Shown: piece by piece, positions 20,857 to 31,907 of the stretch
Numbering within the stretch: the first letter of the stretch is position 1
Layout: each line of letters begins with the position of its first letter
Source of the DNA: Rubrivivax sp.
GTDB lineage: Bacteria; Pseudomonadota; Gammaproteobacteria; Burkholderiales; Burkholderiaceae_C
NCBI GenBank assembly: GCA_024641945.1
Contig: JAHECD010000004.1
Span: 1 to 64,000 of the forward strand
DNA: 64,000 nt
Direction of reading: 5' to 3'
Position numbers and translations under genes: made by a program
The notes under the pieces: generated by a model
What the model was told of the DNA's origin: nothing
What the model saw: the letters and a program-made list of their open reading frames with translations, nothing else
Databases searched by the model: none

Positions 20857-21702
20857 ATGCTCAAGCAGCGGGTCATCACCGCCCTGGTCCTGCTGGCACT
20901 CCTCGTTCCGGCCCTGTTGACGACGAACCCTTGGCCGTTCAATGTGCTTACCCTGGCGCTGATCGGCGCCGCTGGTTGGGAGTGGGGGCGATTGAACGCT
21001 GCTGGTCGGGGGCTGTCCGTTGCGTTCGGTATCGTGTTGGTGGGCGCGGGCGCAGCGGCGTGGCACGTTGGATGGACATCCGCAACACCATCTGTCGTGT
21101 GGTGGACGACGGCAGCACTTTGGATTGCCGGAGGTAGCCTTGCACTACATGCCGGACCGGCGGGATGGCCCACCGTTCCGCGCGCGGCGCGCTGGGCCAT
21201 CGGGTTGCTGGCGCTGTGGTCGGCATGGCTGGCCATTGGCGCGTCGAGGACGCATGGCCTGAGCTACGTCATGTCGATCTTCTGCTTGGTCTGGGTTGCC
21301 GACATCGCAGCCTATTTCGGCGGCCGCACCTGGGGTCGACGAAAGCTGGCGCCGACCATCAGCCCCGGCAAGACTTGGGAGGGGGCGTGGTCAGGCGCCA
21401 TCGGAGTACTCGCACTCGCTGCCACGTGGCTGGGCATCGAGGGCTCGTCGTTGCCTTCGCAGAGCATCTTTTCCGATCTGCGAAACGGCTTCGGGTGGCT
21501 CGGCGGGATGCTGGGAGTTGCCGGGCTGGCCGCCATGAGTGTCGTCGGCGATCTCTTCGAGTCTCTTGTCAAACGAGCGGCCGGTGCCAAGGATTCAAGT
21601 CGGCTTCTGCCCGGCCACGGTGGCGTGCTGGATCGTGTGGATGCGCTGCTGCCGGTCTTCCCGATGGCGCTCGCCTTGTCAACCATGGGGCACGCCACAT
21701 GA
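20857..21702 (+). CDS. cdsA: Phosphatidate cytidylyltransferase
   Basis: A polytopic inner-membrane enzyme (281 residues) making CDP-diacylglycerol, the precursor of all phospholipids. Hydrophobic helices fill the sequence, and the C-terminal CDS signature is KRAAGAKDSSRLLPGHGGVL with DRVDALLP after it. It starts at ATG 20857; the stop overlaps the dxr start (ATGA). Confidence 0.97.
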   Translation: MLKQRVITALVLLALLVPALLTTNPWPFNVLTLALIGAAGWEWGRLNAAGRGLSVAFGIVLVGAGAAAWHVGWTSATPSVVWWTTAALWIAGGSLALHAGPAGWPTVPRAARWAIGLLALWSAWLAIGASRTHGLSYVMSIFCLVWVADIAAYFGGRTWGRRKLAPTISPGKTWEGAWSGAIGVLALAATWLGIEGSSLPSQSIFSDLRNGFGWLGGMLGVAGLAAMSVVGDLFESLVKRAAGAKDSSRLLPGHGGVLDRVDALLPVFPMALALSTMGHAT

Positions 21703-22895
21703 TGAATGGGCGTCGCCAGCGTCTGGCCATCCTGGGTTCCACGGGCTCCATCGGGGTGAGCACACTGGACGTGGTGTCGCGGCACCCTGAAAAGATCGAG
21801 ATCGTGGGCCTCTCGGCGTGGCGCCGCATGGACGAACTCGCCGCACAGTGCCTCCGGTACCAGCCGCGTGTTGCCGTGGTCCCAACTCAAGAACAAGCAG
21901 ATACCTTGCGCCGTGCATTGAACGGCGGTGCGCCTCGGACCGAGATCTGGACCGGGCCCGATTCGCTGGAAACGCTGGCGTCGGATCCCGGCGTGGACAG
22001 CGTGATGGCCGCCATCGTCGGCGCCGCGGGACTTCGTCCATGCATGGCCGCGGCACGCACTGGCAAGCGCCTGCTGCTTGCCAACAAGGAAGCCCTCGTC
22101 GTCGGTGGCAGCGTCTTCATGGACGCCGTGCGTACCGGTGGTGCAACCCTGTTACCGATCGACAGTGAACATTCGGCGATCTTCCAATGCCTGCCTGAGG
22201 ACCGGGCAGATTGGCCCGCCCGGATCGATCACATTGTTTTGACCGCATCCGGCGGCCCGTTCCGCACCCGCGACCCGGCGACGCTGGGCAATGTCACGCC
22301 TGATGAAGCCTGCGCGCACCCGAACTGGGTCATGGGACGCAAGATTTCGGTCGACTCCGCGACGATGATGAACAAGGCGCTGGAGGTTATCGAGGCGCGT
22401 TGGCTTTTCGACCTGACGCCGGACCAGATCCGGGTTGTCATTCACCCTCAGAGCATCATCCACTCGATGGTCGTATGTACCGACGCGTCGGTTCTTGCAC
22501 AGCTCGGCACCCCCGACATGCGCGTGCCGATCGCCTACGGACTGTCATTTCCGCAGCGCATCGAATCGGGCGCGGGTCATCTCGATTTCATGGGATTGGG
22601 GCCCCTCACGTTCGAAGAAGCAGATTCGCGCCGCTTCCCTGGTCTGCAGCTCGCATTTGACGCACTTCGCGGGCCTGACGGTGCCAGTGTCGTGTTGAAC
22701 GCTGCAAACGAGGAGGCCGTGGCTGCCTTTCTAGACGGAACAATCGCCTTCACGGCGATTCACAGCGTGAACATGAAAGCCATCGATTCGATGATCGGCC
22801 GGCTCGGGCCGGTCGGCACGGTCGATGAACTGCTCGCCATCGACGAGCAGTCCCGCGCCGTCGCGCGAGCAGCCATCAAGGAATTCGCCCGGTGA
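21699..22895 (+). CDS. dxr: DXP reductoisomerase
   Basis: Converts 1-deoxy-D-xylulose 5-phosphate to MEP, the committed step of non-mevalonate isoprenoid synthesis, feeding uppS. The NADPH-binding motif GSTGSIG is at residues 13-19; NKEALV, the metal-ligand segment DSEHSAIFQ and the SATMMNKALE signature follow. ATG 21699 overlaps the cdsA stop; ATG 21702 is an equivalent alternative one codon later. 398 residues. A longer open frame reaching back to 21165 is only the shadow of cdsA. Confidence 0.97.
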   Translation: MMNGRRQRLAILGSTGSIGVSTLDVVSRHPEKIEIVGLSAWRRMDELAAQCLRYQPRVAVVPTQEQADTLRRALNGGAPRTEIWTGPDSLETLASDPGVDSVMAAIVGAAGLRPCMAAARTGKRLLLANKEALVVGGSVFMDAVRTGGATLLPIDSEHSAIFQCLPEDRADWPARIDHIVLTASGGPFRTRDPATLGNVTPDEACAHPNWVMGRKISVDSATMMNKALEVIEARWLFDLTPDQIRVVIHPQSIIHSMVVCTDASVLAQLGTPDMRVPIAYGLSFPQRIESGAGHLDFMGLGPLTFEEADSRRFPGLQLAFDALRGPDGASVVLNAANEEAVAAFLDGTIAFTAIHSVNMKAIDSMIGRLGPVGTVDELLAIDEQSRAVARAAIKEFAR

Positions 22896-24274
22896 TCACG
22901 ACGGTTCTTGCATTCCTTCTCACGCTCGGTGTGTTGGTCGTCGTGCACGAGTACGGACACTATCGCGTGGCCGTCGCCTGCAACGTCAAGGTGTTGCGTT
23001 TCTCTGTCGGGTTCGGACGTGTCGTGTGGAGTCGCCGCCGCGGGCCGGACCAGACCGAGTTTGTCCTGTCAGCGCTGCCGCTGGGCGGGTACGTGCGTAT
23101 GCTCGACGAGCGCGAGGGCGCTGTAAGCCCGAACGAACTCGATCGCGCATTCAACAACCGCCCGTTGTGGCAGAGGGTTGCTGTGGTGGCGGCAGGTCCG
23201 CTGGCCAACCTGGGCCTGGCTGTGCTGCTTTACGCTGCTGCAAATTGGATCGGCATCGAGGAACCGAAGGCACTGATCAGCACCCCCGCGGCGCAGAGTG
23301 CGGCGCAACGTGCCGGTCTGCAATCGGGCGATTGGGTACGTGCATGGTCTTCCGACGGAGCGGAATGGCAGGACGTCGATTCGATGAGCGACCTGCGCTG
23401 GACGCTTACGCAGGCAGCGCTCCAGGGGGAGCGGGTGTCCTTGAGTGTCAGCGACCGGAACGGCCATCGACCACGTACCGTGCAAGTCGATCTGAGCGGT
23501 CTCGATGCCCGCGATGTCGACGCCGACCTGATGCGGCGAATCGGTCTTGGCGCGCCCTACAGCGAACCGGTACTCGGTGATGTGAAGGCAGGCGGGCCGG
23601 CATCAACCGCGGGCCTGCAGGCGGGAGATCGCGTGGCGAGCGTCGATGATCGCGAGATCAACGACGCGGCTTTGCTGCGGGACATGATCAAGGCGGCTGT
23701 CAAGGGCGATGCTGGCGTCGCCATGCGATGGGTCGTCGAGCGCGCCGGCGAAAATGTCAGTGTGACCGTGACGCCCCGGGTGATACCAGCTGGAGGATCG
23801 GGGCCCACGGCCAACGTCGGACGTATCGACGCCTACGTGGGCAAGCCGGCCGAGATGGTGTTGGTCAGGCACGGACCGATCGACGGTCTGTTGCAAGGCG
23901 TCACGCGAACCTGGAATATGGCGTCACTGACGGTACGCATGCTTGGACGCATGGTCATCGGCGAGGCGTCGATCAAGAACCTGAGCGGGCCGTTGACCAT
24001 TGCGGATTACGCCGGTCAATCGGTCCAGCAAGGTCTGAGCTACTACCTCGCATTTCTGGCGCTGGTCAGCGTCAGTCTGGGTGTGCTCAACCTGCTCCCG
24101 CTGCCAATGCTGGATGGCGGACACCTGATGTATTATCTTTTCGAGGGGGTGACGGGCCGCCCCGTGCCGGAACGCTGGCTGGATCGGCTGCAGCGCGGAG
24201 GCATTGCGGTGCTTCTCGTCATGATGTCCGTAGCCCTCTTCAACGACGTGGCCCGCTTGCTGGGCTTGCACTGA
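22892..24274 (+). CDS. rseP: Site-2 intramembrane protease RseP
   Basis: A 460-residue zinc metalloprotease that cleaves anti-sigma factor RseA and remnant signal peptides within the inner membrane. The active-site HEYGH is at residues 19-23 in the first membrane helix, two PDZ domains occupy the periplasmic middle (the second with VKAGGPASTAGLQAGDRV), and the third zinc ligand is in LLPLPMLDGGHL (Asp408). It starts with GTG 22892, overlapping the dxr stop. It lies directly upstream of bamA, as in most proteobacteria. Confidence 0.97.
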   Translation: MITTVLAFLLTLGVLVVVHEYGHYRVAVACNVKVLRFSVGFGRVVWSRRRGPDQTEFVLSALPLGGYVRMLDEREGAVSPNELDRAFNNRPLWQRVAVVAAGPLANLGLAVLLYAAANWIGIEEPKALISTPAAQSAAQRAGLQSGDWVRAWSSDGAEWQDVDSMSDLRWTLTQAALQGERVSLSVSDRNGHRPRTVQVDLSGLDARDVDADLMRRIGLGAPYSEPVLGDVKAGGPASTAGLQAGDRVASVDDREINDAALLRDMIKAAVKGDAGVAMRWVVERAGENVSVTVTPRVIPAGGSGPTANVGRIDAYVGKPAEMVLVRHGPIDGLLQGVTRTWNMASLTVRMLGRMVIGEASIKNLSGPLTIADYAGQSVQQGLSYYLAFLALVSVSLGVLNLLPLPMLDGGHLMYYLFEGVTGRPVPERWLDRLQRGGIAVLLVMMSVALFNDVARLLGLH

Positions 24275-24281
24275 TCTCCCA

Positions 24282-26585
24282 ATGAACTCCAATTCTTGTT
24301 TTGGGCCTTTGCGGCCCGTCGCGGCGCTGGTCGCGGTAGCAGCGGCCCTGTGTGCGCCAGCGGCGAGGGCGGTAGAGCCGTTCGAGTTGAAGGACATCCG
24401 AGTTGAAGGGCTGCAGCGCACCGATCCTGGGACAGTGTTTGCGGTCTTGCCCTTCCGCATCGGCGACACCTACACCGACGACAAGGCTGCGACGGCTTTG
24501 CGCGCGCTGTTTGCAACCGGCTTGTTCAAGGACGTGCGGATCGAACTCGAAGGTCAGGTTGCCGTCATCATCGTGGACGAACGGGCCGTGGTGGCTGCGG
24601 TCGATTTTGTCGGTCTCAAGGAGTTCGACAAGGACACATTGGTCAAATCGCTCAAGGACGCAGGAATCGGCGAGGGCTTGCCGTTCGACCGTGCCCTCAT
24701 CGACCGCGCAGAGCAGGAGATCAAGCGCCAGTACCTCTCGCGCAGCCTGTATGGGGCCGAAGTCGTGACCACGGTGACGCCGATCGAGCGCAACCGGGTG
24801 AACGTCACCTTCACGATGAACGAGGGCGAGGCTGCGCACATCAAGGAGGTCCGCATCAACGGTGCCAAGGCCTTCAGCGAGTCGACGTTGCTGTCCCTGA
24901 TGGACCTGACGTCCGGCGGATGGCTCACGTGGTACACGAAGACTGACCGCTACTCGCGCACCAAGCTCAATGCCGATCTGGAGACACTGCGCGCGTACTA
25001 CGTAAATCGGGGCTATCTGGAGTTCGAGGTCGAGTCGGCGCAGGTGACTATCTCGCCTGACAAGCAGGACATTTCGATAGCGATCTCGATCAAAGAAGGC
25101 CAGCCATACACCGTCATCGGCGTCCGGCTCGAAGGCCAGTACCTCGGGCGTGAAGAGGAGTTCCGGTCTCTGGTCCAGGTCAAGCCCGGCCAGGCGTACC
25201 GCGGCGAAGACGTGGCCAACACCACGCGTTTGTTCACCGATTTCTTCGGCAGCTTCGGATATGCGTTCGCTCGTGTCGAGCAACGCCCGCAGATCGATCG
25301 CAGCACGGGGCAGGTTGTCGTCGTGTTTGCTGCAGAACCTGCGCGACGTGTATACGTGCGGCGCATCGAAGTCGCCGGAAATACGCGGACCCGTGACGAA
25401 GTCGTGCGCCGCGAGTTCAGGCAACTCGAGTCGTCCTGGTACGACGGCGCGCGTATCAAGCTCTCGCGCGACCGCGTCGAGCGGCTTGGATTCTTCAAGG
25501 AAGTCAATGTCGAAACGCAGGAGGTTCCGGGTCAGCCTGACCAAGTCGATCTCGTCATCAATGTCGAGGAGCGTCCGACAGGCAACCTGCTGATCGGTGC
25601 GGGATATTCAAATGCCGAGAAATTGTCGTTCACGGCATCCATCAGGCAGGAAAACGTCTTCGGAAGCGGCAACTATCTCGGCGTGGAACTCAACACGAGC
25701 AAGTCGAACCGCTCGATGTTGATCAGCACGGTGGATCCATATTTCACCGTTGACGGGATCTCGCGCGCCATCGACGTCTTTTATCGCACCAGCCGCCCCT
25801 ACAACAGCCTTGGCGATCAGTACCAGATCGCCACACCAGGGGCATCGATCCGCTTCGGTGTCCCGTTCTCAGAATTCGACACCGTCTTTTTCGGGATCGG
25901 TATCGAGCGAACCGAAATCAAGGCGTCGACCGCAATCCCGAACAGCTACTACCTTTACCGAGAGCAATTCGGACCTACCAGCACCGCGCTGCCGCTCACC
26001 CTTGGATGGCAGCGTGACCAGCGCGACAGCGCGCTCACGCCGACGGCTGGAAGATACCAGCGTGTGAACGTCGAGTGGAGTCTTGCGGGCGACCTGCGCT
26101 ATCTCCGTACGAATCTGCAGTTCCAGCAATATTGGCAATTGCCCGCCAAGATGTCATTCGGCCTGAATGCGGAGGTTGGTTTTGGCAAAGGTTTGAGCGG
26201 CCGGCCGTTTCCACTTTTCAAGAATTTCTACGGCGGTGGACTCGGCTCGGTGCGGGTGTTCGAGCAGGGCTCTCTCGGTGTGATCGATCCCACTGGCGCG
26301 TTTATCGGTGGTGCGAAGCGCCTCAATGTCAACGGCGAGTTGTACTTTCCCGTTCCAGGCACGGGTAACGACAAATCGCTGCGGATCTTTGCATTTACTG
26401 ATGCAGGCAACGTCTGGCGCGATGGGGAAAGTGTGACCGCGTCGAGCCTTCGCGTTTCGGCTGGGGTCGGTTTGAGCTGGATCTCTCCTGTCGGGCCCTT
26501 GAAGTTGAGCTACGGTTCGCCGATTCAGGCGGACCCCAAAGATAGAATCCAAAAGTTCCAATTCCAGATCGGGACTGCATTTTGA
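24282..26585 (+). CDS. bamA: Outer membrane assembly factor BamA
   Basis: A 767-residue Omp85 protein, the core of the machine that inserts beta-barrels. A signal peptide ends at about residue 30 (PAARA), five POTRA domains run to about residue 430, and a C-terminal barrel contains VRVFEQGSLG and ends in Phe (FQIGTAF), the usual barrel signal. ATG 24282 begins seven bases after rseP. Its stop overlaps the skp start (TGATG). Confidence 0.97.
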   Translation: MNSNSCFGPLRPVAALVAVAAALCAPAARAVEPFELKDIRVEGLQRTDPGTVFAVLPFRIGDTYTDDKAATALRALFATGLFKDVRIELEGQVAVIIVDERAVVAAVDFVGLKEFDKDTLVKSLKDAGIGEGLPFDRALIDRAEQEIKRQYLSRSLYGAEVVTTVTPIERNRVNVTFTMNEGEAAHIKEVRINGAKAFSESTLLSLMDLTSGGWLTWYTKTDRYSRTKLNADLETLRAYYVNRGYLEFEVESAQVTISPDKQDISIAISIKEGQPYTVIGVRLEGQYLGREEEFRSLVQVKPGQAYRGEDVANTTRLFTDFFGSFGYAFARVEQRPQIDRSTGQVVVVFAAEPARRVYVRRIEVAGNTRTRDEVVRREFRQLESSWYDGARIKLSRDRVERLGFFKEVNVETQEVPGQPDQVDLVINVEERPTGNLLIGAGYSNAEKLSFTASIRQENVFGSGNYLGVELNTSKSNRSMLISTVDPYFTVDGISRAIDVFYRTSRPYNSLGDQYQIATPGASIRFGVPFSEFDTVFFGIGIERTEIKASTAIPNSYYLYREQFGPTSTALPLTLGWQRDQRDSALTPTAGRYQRVNVEWSLAGDLRYLRTNLQFQQYWQLPAKMSFGLNAEVGFGKGLSGRPFPLFKNFYGGGLGSVRVFEQGSLGVIDPTGAFIGGAKRLNVNGELYFPVPGTGNDKSLRIFAFTDAGNVWRDGESVTASSLRVSAGVGLSWISPVGPLKLSYGSPIQADPKDRIQKFQFQIGTAF

Positions 26586-27097
26586 TGAAAATGTCGACCA
26601 AGTTCTCATTCGTCCTCGCAACCGCGCTGCTCGCACTTACTGCGGCGGCGTCTGCCGAGGAACTCAAGATCGGCTACGTCAACAGCGAGCGTGTGCTTCG
26701 CGATGCCGTACCGGCCAAGGCCGCCCAAGCAAAGCTCGAGGCAGAATTCGGCAAGCGCGAGAAGGACCTGAATGATCAGGCCTCGAAGTTGAAGGCCGCG
26801 GCCGACAAACTCGAAAAGGACGCTCCGACGATCAGCGAGTCCGAGCGGACGCGGCGCCAACGGGAACTCGTCGAGCAGGATCGCGACCTGCAGCGAAAGC
26901 GTCGCGAATTCCAGGAAGACCTCGGTCAACGAAAGAACGAAGAGCTGTCTACCGTGGTCGAGCGAGCCAACCGCGTCATCAAGCAGATCTTCGAGTCTGA
27001 GAAGTACGACGTCATCCTTCAGGAGGTCGTCTTCGCCGGCCCCCGCGTCGACATCACCGACAAGGTGATCAAGGCCCTGAACGCGCCAGCCAAGTGA
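26585..27097 (+). CDS. skp: Periplasmic chaperone Skp (OmpH family)
   Basis: A 170-residue periplasmic chaperone that holds unfolded outer-membrane proteins. There is a signal peptide of about 24 residues (ending AAASA), then [14 protein letters not shown], a long charged coiled coil (the jellyfish tentacles), and a C-terminal strand with [15 protein letters not shown] 26585 shares a base with the bamA stop; ATG 26591 is possible. It lies between bamA and lpxD as in E. coli. Confidence 0.94.
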   Translation: MKMSTKFSFVLATALLALTAAASAEELKIGYVNSERVLRDAVPAKAAQAKLEAEFGKREKDLNDQASKLKAAADKLEKDAPTISESERTRRQRELVEQDRDLQRKRREFQEDLGQRKNEELSTVVERANRVIKQIFESEKYDVILQEVVFAGPRVDITDKVIKALNAPAK

Positions 27098-27110
27098 TCG
27101 GCGTAGGGTC

Positions 27111-28139
27111 GTGGTCGAGGTCAGCGTCCGCGAACTGAGTGCGATTCTTGATGGTGAAGTCCTGGGAGACGCCGATACGCGTCTCACGCGTATCGGTCCG
27201 CTCCTGGGGGCCGATGAATCGACGGTCTCGTTTCTTGCCAATCCCAGATACGCGTCTCAGCTGACGCAGTCCGCCGCAGGTTGTGTTCTCCTCGGCCCAG
27301 CCATGCGTGCCGCGGCCATGGCAAGGCCAAGTGCCATCATCTGCGACGATGCCTACCTGGCGTTTGCACGTCTGACCCAGTGGTGGGCCGCACGGATTCG
27401 ACCGGCGTCGCCAGCCGGCATTCATCCCTCGGCCGTGGTCGACCCCACCGCACATGTGGACCCCTCTGCGACGGTCAGCGCCCTCAGCGTCATCGGGCCC
27501 GCCGCGACCATTGCGGCCCATGCCGTGATCGGCAGTCATTGTGTGGTCGAGCGGGGTGCGTCGGTCGGTGCGGGAACGGTATTGAAGCCACGCGTGGTGC
27601 TGGGCGAGAACTGCTCGATCGGTTCGCGCTGCATCGTCCACAGCGGAGCGGTCATCGGGGCTGACGGGTTCGGCTTCGCTCCGAGCCAGGGCCGCTGGGA
27701 AAAGATCGAGCAGCTTGGGGCCGTGCGTATCGGCGACGACGTAGAGATCGGTGCGAACTCTTGCGTTGACCGCGGCGCACTCGACGACACGGTGCTCGCA
27801 GACGGCGTCAAGCTCGACAACTTGGTACAGATCGCTCATAACGTGCAGGTCGGCGCGAATACCGCAATGGCCGGTTGCGTCGGCATCGCGGGCAGTGCCC
27901 GCATCGGCGCAAATTGCACCATTGGTGGGGGTGCAATCGTGCTGGGCCATCTGGAACTGGTCGACGACGTCCATGTTTCCGCCGCGACGGTCATCTCGCG
28001 GTCGATACTTAAACCGGGCCAGTACAGTGGTGTGTTTCCGTTCGATGACAATGCCGCATGGGAGAAGAATGCGGCAACCCTGAGGCAACTCCATGCCCTA
28101 CGTGACCGCCTGCGCGCCATGGAGAAAAAGATCGCATGA
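27111..28139 (+). CDS. lpxD: UDP-3-O-acyl-glucosamine N-acyltransferase
   Basis: Adds the second acyl chain in lipid A synthesis. A 342-residue trimeric left-handed beta-helix protein: the N-terminal uridine-binding domain, then many hexapeptide repeats of the I-G-x-x-x-x type, with catalytic His243 in QIAHNVQVG. It starts with GTG 27111; the ATGA overlap at its end couples it to fabZ. Confidence 0.97.
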   Translation: MVEVSVRELSAILDGEVLGDADTRLTRIGPLLGADESTVSFLANPRYASQLTQSAAGCVLLGPAMRAAAMARPSAIICDDAYLAFARLTQWWAARIRPASPAGIHPSAVVDPTAHVDPSATVSALSVIGPAATIAAHAVIGSHCVVERGASVGAGTVLKPRVVLGENCSIGSRCIVHSGAVIGADGFGFAPSQGRWEKIEQLGAVRIGDDVEIGANSCVDRGALDDTVLADGVKLDNLVQIAHNVQVGANTAMAGCVGIAGSARIGANCTIGGGAIVLGHLELVDDVHVSAATVISRSILKPGQYSGVFPFDDNAAWEKNAATLRQLHALRDRLRAMEKKIA

Positions 28140-28582
28140 CCACCATTGATATCCACGAGATCCTGAAGAAGCTTCCGCACCGGTATCCGTTTCTGCTCGT
28201 CGATCGGATCCTTGACCTTCAGAAAGGCGTCAGTATCAAGGCCGTCAAGAACGTGACGATCAACGAGCCGTTCTTTCCGGGTCACTTTCCACACCGGCCC
28301 GTGATGCCTGGTGTATTGATGCTGGAGGCGCTGGCACAGGCAGCGGCAGTGCTTTCGTTCGAGACTGCCGGCCAAGAGCCCGACGAGAAGACGGTGTACT
28401 ACTTCGCCGGGATCGACAACGCGCGCTTCAAGCGTCCGGTCGAACCTGGCGACCAGATGATCATGGACGTGTCACTGCTGCGGGCGAAGGCCGGCATTTA
28501 CAAGTACGCAGCGCGTGCCAGCGTCGACGGCGTTCTTGCCGTGGAAGCCGAATTGATGTGTGCCACTCGCCGGCTTCCCTGA
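28136..28582 (+). CDS. fabZ: 3-hydroxyacyl-ACP dehydratase FabZ
   Basis: A hot-dog fold dehydratase of fatty acid elongation (148 residues). The catalytic His50 and Glu64 are in [20 protein letters not shown]. It starts at ATG 28136, overlapping lpxD. Its presence inside the lpx genes is classical and thought to balance acyl-ACP use between phospholipid and lipid A. Confidence 0.98.
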   Translation: MTTIDIHEILKKLPHRYPFLLVDRILDLQKGVSIKAVKNVTINEPFFPGHFPHRPVMPGVLMLEALAQAAAVLSFETAGQEPDEKTVYYFAGIDNARFKRPVEPGDQMIMDVSLLRAKAGIYKYAARASVDGVLAVEAELMCATRRLP

Positions 28583-28586
28583 CACC

Positions 28587-29381
28587 GTGGCGACCATCCA
28601 CGCCACAGCCATCGTCGATGCCGCCGCTGAACTGGCGGATGACGTGCGGGTCGGCCCATACGCGGTGGTCGGTGCCGACGTGCGCGTCGGCAGTGGTACG
28701 AGCATTGGTGCGCATTGCGTGATCGAGGGCCCGACAACCATCGGGCGCGACAACCGCATCTTTCAGTTCGCATCGCTCGGTGCGGCCCCGCAAGACATGA
28801 AATACGCTGGCGAGCCAACAGAGTTGCACATCGGCGACCGCAATACGATTCGCGAGTTCTGCACTTTCAACCGCGGTACGTCGCAGGACGTTGGTATCAC
28901 CCGCGTGGGTCATGACAACTGGATCATGGCCTACGTTCACATCGCACACGACGTGCAATTGGGCGATCACACGATCCTCGCGAACAGTGCAACATTGGCA
29001 GGGCACGTCCACATCGGTGACTGGGTGATCGTTGGTGGGCTCACAGGGGTCCACCAGTTCACGCGCATCGGCGCGCACGCGATGACGGGCTTCCAGAGCC
29101 ACGTGTCGCAAGACGTGCCGCCGTTCATGATGGTCGCGGGCCATCCACTGTCCGTTCACGGGTTCAATGTCGAGGGTCTTCGTCGACGCGGCTTTTCCCG
29201 CGAGCGTATCGCCCAGATCAAGCAGATGCATCGGCTGCTGTATCGCGACGGGCTCACATTCGAGCAGGCGAAGGAGGCGATCGCGCGTCTCAAAGGTGCG
29301 GTTGCCGACGAACAGGCAGACGCGGACGTGCAGGCCATGTTCGATTTCCTCGCAGCGTCATCGCGCGGCATCGCGCGCTGA
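28587..29381 (+). CDS. lpxA: UDP-GlcNAc O-acyltransferase
   Basis: First enzyme of lipid A synthesis. A left-handed beta-helix with hexapeptide repeats and the active-site segment HIAHDVQLG, catalytic His121. GTG 28587 is preferred ([17 protein letters not shown], 264 residues) because it aligns with the family N-terminus; GTG 28560 would place nine extra residues inside fabZ. The C-terminal helical domain contains [13 protein letters not shown]. Confidence 0.97.
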   Translation: MATIHATAIVDAAAELADDVRVGPYAVVGADVRVGSGTSIGAHCVIEGPTTIGRDNRIFQFASLGAAPQDMKYAGEPTELHIGDRNTIREFCTFNRGTSQDVGITRVGHDNWIMAYVHIAHDVQLGDHTILANSATLAGHVHIGDWVIVGGLTGVHQFTRIGAHAMTGFQSHVSQDVPPFMMVAGHPLSVHGFNVEGLRRRGFSRERIAQIKQMHRLLYRDGLTFEQAKEAIARLKGAVADEQADADVQAMFDFLAASSRGIAR

Positions 29382-29402
29382 CTGCGCCACCGGACCTTGG
29401 CG

Positions 29403-30530
29403 ATGCGGCTGGCCATGGTGGCGGGTGAGGCCTCAGGCGACTTGCTGGCTGGACTGTTGATGGGCGGGCTTCGGGAGCGCTGGCCGGGGCTGGGGTCATT
29501 CGGTATCGGCGGCCCGCACATGATCGCGCAAGGCTTCGATGCCTGGTGGCCAAGCAGCAAGCTCGCGGTGCGCGGCTACGTCGAGGTGCTGCGCCACTAC
29601 CGCGAGATCTCCGCCATCCGCCAGCAGCTCGCCGAGCGCCTACTTTCCGAACGGCCAGATGCGTTTGTCGGTGTCGACGCTCCCGATTTCAATCTCGGCC
29701 TCGAGGCCAAGTTGAAGGCGGCGGGACTCAAGACCATTCATTTCGTCTGCCCGTCGATCTGGGCCTGGCGCGGCAAACGCGTCATCAAGATCGCACGAAG
29801 CGCGGACCATGTGCTCTGCTTGTTTCCCTTTGAGCCCGAGCTGCTGCGCCGACATGGCGTGCATGCCACCTATGTCGGGCACCCGCTGGCTGACGCCATC
29901 CCGCTCGAACCGCCGCGGGCCGAAGCCCGGCAGGCATTGGGGTTCTCCGAAAACGACACGGTGATCGCCCTCCTGCCGGGAAGTCGCCGCTCGGAAATCG
30001 AATACATCGCTCCTGTGCTTCTGCAGGCCGCGGCGCTGCTGTCCGCGCGCCGTGCCGGGCTTCGCTTCGTGTTGCCCATCGTGCCCGGGCTGCGCGCCAT
30101 GCTGGACACGTTGACGAAGGACGCGGGCGACGTGGATCTCACATTGCTGGACGGCCGGTCACATGAGGCGTTGGCCGCCTGTGACCTGACGCTCATCGCG
30201 AGCGGCACCGCCACGCTCGAAGCCGCCTTGTTCAAGTGCCCCATGGTCATTGCCTACCGCATGCACCCGATCAGCTGGCAGTTGATGAAGCGAATGGCGT
30301 ATCAACCCTGGGTCGGCCTGCCCAATATCCTGTGTCGCGATTTTGTGGTCCCTGAATTGATCCAGGACGCCTGCACACCTCAGGCGCTCGCTGACGCCGC
30401 GCTGAAGCTGCTTGCCGACGCGACCGCACGCGAGCGTCTGGCCGAGCGATTTGCCGACCTCCACCAACTTTTGAGGCGCGACACCGCGCGCTGTGCCACC
30501 GATGCCATCGCGCAGACGCTTCAAGCCTGA
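29403..30530 (+). CDS. lpxB: Lipid-A-disaccharide synthase
   Basis: A peripheral membrane glycosyltransferase that joins UDP-diacylglucosamine and lipid X. The start of the GT19 fold ([13 protein letters not shown]), [13 protein letters not shown] and LPGSRRSEI are recognisable. ATG 29403 gives 375 residues; TTG 29397 adds two. The 3' end overlaps rnhB by 29 bases. Confidence 0.97.
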   Translation: MRLAMVAGEASGDLLAGLLMGGLRERWPGLGSFGIGGPHMIAQGFDAWWPSSKLAVRGYVEVLRHYREISAIRQQLAERLLSERPDAFVGVDAPDFNLGLEAKLKAAGLKTIHFVCPSIWAWRGKRVIKIARSADHVLCLFPFEPELLRRHGVHATYVGHPLADAIPLEPPRAEARQALGFSENDTVIALLPGSRRSEIEYIAPVLLQAAALLSARRAGLRFVLPIVPGLRAMLDTLTKDAGDVDLTLLDGRSHEALAACDLTLIASGTATLEAALFKCPMVIAYRMHPISWQLMKRMAYQPWVGLPNILCRDFVVPELIQDACTPQALADAALKLLADATARERLAERFADLHQLLRRDTARCATDAIAQTLQA

Positions 30531-31125
30531 ACAGCTTGCATTTACTTGGGACGCGCCGGGCCTGGTGGCAGGCGTCGATGAGGCCGGTCGAGGGCCGCTG
30601 GCAGGCCCGGTGGTGGCTGCAGCCGTTATCCTGGACGAATTGAAGCCGATCCGAGGGCTCGCGGATTCGAAAGTCATCACCCCGTTGCGGCGAGCGCGCC
30701 TGTTCGATGAAATCCTCGGGCGCGCGTTGTGCCACAGCATTGCGCTGGCGAGCGTGGAGGAGATCGACGAAATGAACATTCTGCAGGCCACGATGCTCGC
30801 GATGCGGCGTGCTGTGTCGGGCCTGCGACTGCCTCCACATCGAGTGCTGGTCGACGGCAACCGGATCCCGGCCCTGCCGATGCCAGCACAGGCGATCGTT
30901 CGTGGTGACGCCACGGTCGCGTCGATCTCGGCCGCATCGATCCTGGCCAAGGTATATCGCGATCGCCTTTGCGACGAACTGGACCAGGCGCATCCAGGCT
31001 ATGGGTTCGCATCGCACAAGGGCTATCCGACACAGGAACATCTGCGAGCGCTCGATGAGCATGGCGCCTGCGCAGCCCACCGCCGTACCTTTGCGCCAGT
31101 GCGCAACGTGCTGAAGCGGCCATGA
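30502..31125 (+). CDS. rnhB: Ribonuclease HII
   Basis: Removes ribonucleotides from DNA-RNA hybrids. The metal site begins with [19 protein letters not shown] (Asp26, Glu27), with LVDGNR and the C-terminal [14 protein letters not shown] completing the RNase H fold. ATG 30502 lies inside the end of lpxB; GTG 30493 is possible. 207 residues. The stop overlaps the next gene (ATGA). Confidence 0.97.
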   Translation: MPSRRRFKPEQLAFTWDAPGLVAGVDEAGRGPLAGPVVAAAVILDELKPIRGLADSKVITPLRRARLFDEILGRALCHSIALASVEEIDEMNILQATMLAMRRAVSGLRLPPHRVLVDGNRIPALPMPAQAIVRGDATVASISAASILAKVYRDRLCDELDQAHPGYGFASHKGYPTQEHLRALDEHGACAAHRRTFAPVRNVLKRP

Positions 31126-31907
31126 CGATGCCGCGGCTGATCACTTCGCGCGACAACGTGCTGCTGCAGCGCGTTCGCAAGCTTTTGCACGATCCGACCC
31201 ACTACCGCAAGACACAAGCTCTCTGGCTCGAAGGTGAACACCTTTGTGATGCACTGCGTGTGCGCGGCGCAACGGCTCGCCATGCGATCTGTGCGGAATC
31301 GGCACACCAGCGCAAAGTGATTGCCATGCTGGCATCGCATGCGGAGGATCAGATCCTCGTGCCGGACCGTCTGTTTGCCGACCTGAGTTCAATGCCGTCG
31401 CCGGCGGGGATCGGCTTTCTTTGCGATTTGCCACCGACACCACCTCTGGACACCGGCGTCGCGACCGTCGTCATGGACCGGCTGCAGGACGCCGGAAATG
31501 TCGGCAGCATCTTGCGTTCGGCCGCGGCACTCGGCGTTGGCCAGGTGATTTCCATGCGGGGCACCGCGGGACTTTGGTCCCCCAAGGTGATGCGGGCCGG
31601 CATGGGCGCGCATTTTGGTCTGCGGCTCATCGAGGGGCTCGACATCGCCGATTTGGATTCCCTGGCAGTTCCGTTGGTCGCGACGAGCTCACATGGCGCA
31701 ACGGCCCTGCAAGACGCACCGCTTCCCGAGCCTTGTGGCTGGATCTTCGGGCACGAAGGGCAGGGCGTGAGTGAGCATCTTCTGGAGCGCTGTTCGCTGA
31801 CGGTGCGAATTCCGCAGCCTGGGGGCGAGGAGTCGCTCAACGTGGCCGCCGCGGCTGCGATCTGCCTATACGAATCGAGCCGGCGCCGGCAGTCGCCCGG
31901 TCAATAG
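31122..31907 (+). CDS. SpoU/TrmH family RNA 2'-O-methyltransferase
   Basis: A 261-residue SPOUT (knotted) methyltransferase. Motif 1 is [20 protein letters not shown], motif 2 [11 protein letters not shown] and motif 3 [18 protein letters not shown], the last forming the AdoMet-binding knot; an N-terminal substrate-binding domain precedes them. The target is probably rRNA (RlmB/TsnR type), but the exact nucleotide cannot be deduced. It is coupled to rnhB by ATGA, and its last seven bases overlap the 3' end of convergent ppsR. Confidence 0.93.
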   Translation: MTMPRLITSRDNVLLQRVRKLLHDPTHYRKTQALWLEGEHLCDALRVRGATARHAICAESAHQRKVIAMLASHAEDQILVPDRLFADLSSMPSPAGIGFLCDLPPTPPLDTGVATVVMDRLQDAGNVGSILRSAAALGVGQVISMRGTAGLWSPKVMRAGMGAHFGLRLIEGLDIADLDSLAVPLVATSSHGATALQDAPLPEPCGWIFGHEGQGVSEHLLERCSLTVRIPQPGGEESLNVAAAAAICLYESSRRRQSPGQ